Part shown: piece after piece, positions 34,447 through 36,415 of the stretch
Numbering within the stretch: position 1 is the stretch's first letter
Layout: every line of letters starts with the position of its first letter
Assembly: GCA_007135125.1 (NCBI GenBank)
Contig: SLJK01000145.1
Location: 1 to 36,415, forward strand
Reading direction: 5' to 3'
Origin: Syntrophomonadaceae bacterium
GTDB taxonomy: Bacteria > Bacillota > Dethiobacteria > DTU022 > UBA8154
DNA length: 36,415 nt
Made by a program: the position numbers and the translations under genes
The notes under the pieces: generated by a model
Database searches by the model: none
Seen by the model: only the letters and a program-made list of their open reading frames with translations
Told to the model about the DNA's origin: nothing

Positions 34447-35652
34447 ATGCTTGAAGGTAAGATTGTCCTTCTGGGTATAAGTGGAGGGATAGCAGCTTAT
34501 AAAAGTGCTGAACTTGCCAGGCTTTTAGTAAAAGAAGGTTGTACTGTACAGGTGGTAATGACTGAGGCAGCTTGTGAGTTTATCAGTCCGTTAACCTTTA
34601 AAACACTTACCGGACGCCCTGTATATTGCTCTCTTTTTGAGAAAAGCCATTCCAGTGCGACAGCGCATATTGATCTGGCCCGTGAACCTCACCTAGCGCT
34701 AATTGCTCCTGCAACAGCTAATATTATCGGGAAAATAAGGGCCGGCATTGCTGACGACCTTCTTTCTACGGTTTTAATGGCTATGGATAGGGGAAGGAGT
34801 CCTGTTATTTTCTCTCCTTCTATGAATTCGACCATGTTTTCCAGTCCTGCGGTAAGGGATAATATTAAAGTACTTCGCCAAAGAGGATATTTGGTAGTCG
34901 AGCCAGGCGAAGGTTTTTTGGCTTGCGGTGAAGTAGGAGAAGGGCGCATGGTTGAACCCCCCCAGCTGGTGACATACCTTAAGAGTATTATCGCCCGCGA
35001 AGAAGGGGATTACACCGGTTTAACTGTGCTTGTAACCGCTGGACCCACCAGGGAACCCTTGGATCCTGTTCGTTATTTTGGCAATCTCTCTAGCGGAAAA
35101 ATGGGATACGCCCTGGCGCGAGCTGCCAGCGAAAGAGGGGCCAGGGTAATACTCATTAGCGGTCCAACTGCACTTGATCCCCCCGAAAAGGTTCATCTAT
35201 CACTTGTAAGTTCAGCCAGAGAAATGTATCACGCGGTCATGGAAGAATATCCTAACGTGGATATTGTCATAAAAACGGCAGCTGTTGCCGACTATCGCCC
35301 GGAAGAATGTTTTCCGGAAAAAGTTAAAAAGGGCAAAGAGATAGAAGTAAAACTTGTGCGTAATCCTGATATCTTGAAAGAGCTCGGTTTAAATAAAAAA
35401 GGACAGTTTTTGGTAGGGTTTGCCGCAGAGACAGAAGACTTATTGGACAACGCGAATAAGAAGATGAAAGAGAAAAACTTGGATATGGTGGTAGCTAATG
35501 ATCTTGGTGTGGAGGGGGCGGGTTTTGCCACCGATACTAATGTTGTACATGTGCTCTACCGAGATGGGTTTGTAGAAGAATTTCCTATTATGGACAAATA
35601 CCAGTTATCTCATTTAATTTTAGATCGGATTATTAGTCTCCGTTCCTCTTAA
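34447..35652 (+). CDS. coaBC: Bifunctional phosphopantothenoylcysteine decarboxylase / phosphopantothenate-cysteine ligase CoaBC
   Basis: Catalyses two consecutive steps of coenzyme A synthesis. The N-terminal flavoprotein decarboxylase domain (1 to about 180) has GISGGIAAYKSAELARLL, the catalytic His 74 in TAHIDLA, the PATANIIGK motif, SMNSTM (125-130) and the active-site Cys 160 in FLACGEVGEGR. The C-terminal ligase domain (about 190-401) has TAGPTREPLDPVRY and NLSSGKMGYALA, KTAAVADYRP and VGFAAET. Length 401 is typical. It ends a conserved operon and is followed by a terminator. priA, its usual Firmicute follower, is not here. Confidence 0.96.
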   Translation: MLEGKIVLLGISGGIAAYKSAELARLLVKEGCTVQVVMTEAACEFISPLTFKTLTGRPVYCSLFEKSHSSATAHIDLAREPHLALIAPATANIIGKIRAGIADDLLSTVLMAMDRGRSPVIFSPSMNSTMFSSPAVRDNIKVLRQRGYLVVEPGEGFLACGEVGEGRMVEPPQLVTYLKSIIAREEGDYTGLTVLVTAGPTREPLDPVRYFGNLSSGKMGYALARAASERGARVILISGPTALDPPEKVHLSLVSSAREMYHAVMEEYPNVDIVIKTAAVADYRPEECFPEKVKKGKEIEVKLVRNPDILKELGLNKKGQFLVGFAAETEDLLDNANKKMKEKNLDMVVANDLGVEGAGFATDTNVVHVLYRDGFVEEFPIMDKYQLSHLILDRIISLRSS

Positions 35653-35706
35653 CTTGAAGGTCGCGCAGAGTAGGGAAATATTAAAGAAACCATATTGGTT
35701 CATTCG

Positions 35707-35732
35707 AAGAGGCGCTAGAGGCCTCTTTTTTA
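35707..35732 (+). terminator. Terminator after coaBC
   Basis: AAGAGGC (35707-35713) pairs with GCCTCTT (35721-35727) around a 7-base loop and is followed by a T-tract to 35731. It ends the yicC-coaBC transcript and abuts the convergent SpoIIM-like stop codon. Confidence 0.85.
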
Positions 35733-36341
35733 TAATACGAGGGATAGTAACCTGGGGGTGACCAGTATTTCTATTATGGCACCCAAAAGCAGAAGCCAAA
35801 TGACCAGGGGAAAAAGCGCCCCATACTCTTTCCAAATGAAAACGATGCTTTGTCTTCTGTTTTTTGGCAGGATAGGAAAAATCAGATGAAATCCAGTTTT
35901 TAGTCCCAGAGCGGCGCTAATAAAGAACGCAGGCAGTTCAAAAATTCCATGAGGAAGTATTCCCAGCACAACAAAAACAAATACAGGAACTTCCTCATTG
36001 CTCAGTGCTGTCATTAGGTAGCCAAGCAATGCTCCGTTACTGAACAAACCTAAAAGGGGTGGAATCCCCAGGATAATGCCTAAAAACATAACGGATAAAG
36101 AGGCAAGAAAGTTATTAAAGAAGATCAACAGTATCCCCCTTAAAGGAGGGGCCTCGAATACCTCTCTAGCCATTTCCTCTAATAATTCTTTTTGCCCTGC
36201 AGTAAGCTCTGAAACCAATAAAAATTCTTCTGTAATAAAAAGTATTGAACTAATAATGCCTATTACAAAGAAAAAAACAGTCAGCGCAAGCCAGTTTAAA
36301 TTACGCAACAAAATGCCCGTGATTTTTTTTCTATCGATCAT
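35730..36341 (-). CDS. SpoIIM/DUF95 family membrane protein
   Basis: Polytopic membrane protein with about five hydrophobic segments and the family motif GILPHGIFELPAFFISAALGLKTG (here across two lines of the protein, about residues 128-151). DUF95 members include SpoIIM of the DMP engulfment complex and many non-sporulation relatives in bacteria and archaea. The 203-residue length and lone position fit either. The ATG at 36341 has GAGGA seven bases upstream and is preferred over TTG 36353 of the track. With other sporulation genes absent from their usual places here, a role in spore formation is not supported. Confidence 0.8.
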   Translation of the reverse strand: MIDRKKITGILLRNLNWLALTVFFFVIGIISSILFITEEFLLVSELTAGQKELLEEMAREVFEAPPLRGILLIFFNNFLASLSVMFLGIILGIPPLLGLFSNGALLGYLMTALSNEEVPVFVFVVLGILPHGIFELPAFFISAALGLKTGFHLIFPILPKNRRQSIVFIWKEYGALFPLVIWLLLLGAIIEILVTPRLLSLVL

Positions 36342-36353
36342 ATGCGTCCTCAA

Positions 36354-36415
36354 ATCTTCTCAGGTTTTGGAAAGAAGGAGTATATAGACCTGTAATACCC
36401 CATATCATGTAGGTG
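36354..36415. other. Right edge of the window, upstream of the SpoIIM-like gene
   Basis: About 60 bases with no gene. It should contain the minus-strand promoter of the SpoIIM-like gene, but no clear pair of boxes is visible within the window. Confidence 0.4.

Overview
This window is a division and cell wall (dcw) cluster followed by the ylm/divIVA region and the yicC-coaBC region of a Gram-positive, Clostridia-like anaerobe (Bacillota). The gene order is typical of that phylum. MurE carries the DNPR motif of meso-diaminopimelate-adding enzymes. There is a T-box leader before ileS, a RemA/YicC/Gmk/RpoZ/CoaBC block, and a relative of the oxygen-sensitive class III ribonucleotide reductase. The genus cannot be told from the sequence. 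By eye the base composition is moderately AT-rich, and many genes start with TTG or GTG behind a good ribosome binding site.

Layout. 1-3728: MraZ operator repeats, mraZ, rsmH, ftsL, ftsI/pbpB. 4063-11615: murE, murF, mraY, murD, ftsW/spoVE and murG, probably restarted by a promoter at about 3917-3945. 11777-17296: murB, murA, ftsQ/divIB, ftsA, ftsZ, closed by two tandem terminator hairpins. 17715-24655: ylmC, an NrdR C-terminal remnant, an NrdD-like protein, pgeF/ylmD, a HlyD-like membrane protein, yggS/ylmE, yggT/ylmG, ylmH and divIVA. 24681-30151: a promoter and T-box, then ileS, lspA, rluD and pyrR. 30148-31917 (minus strand): rqcH. 32207-35652: yicC, remA, gmk, rpoZ, coaBC. 35730-36341 (minus strand): a SpoIIM/DUF95-type membrane protein.

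The genes together make UDP-MurNAc-pentapeptide (MurA, B, D, E, F), lipid I and lipid II (MraY, MurG), polymerise and crosslink septal wall (FtsW, FtsI) and run the divisome (FtsZ, FtsA, FtsQ, FtsL, DivIVA, YggT). Housekeeping genes for translation, lipoprotein processing, nucleotides and CoA follow.

The unusual part is what is missing or decayed. The NrdD-like protein at 18248-20131 keeps an intact ATP-cone and barrel but lacks both barrel cysteines and the whole C-terminal zinc/glycyl-radical domain, so it should be catalytically dead. Just upstream lies only the C-terminal piece of NrdR. Genes commonly found in this neighbourhood in spore-forming relatives are absent here: spoIIGA-sigE-sigG after ftsZ, sepF before yggT, and murC between murG and murB. 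The murG-murB gap holds an IS200/IS605-like right-end scar. Other points of note are a hairpin between a strong Shine-Dalgarno and the ileS start, a yggT without a canonical start codon, and inverted repeats overlapping the murE and rqcH promoters.
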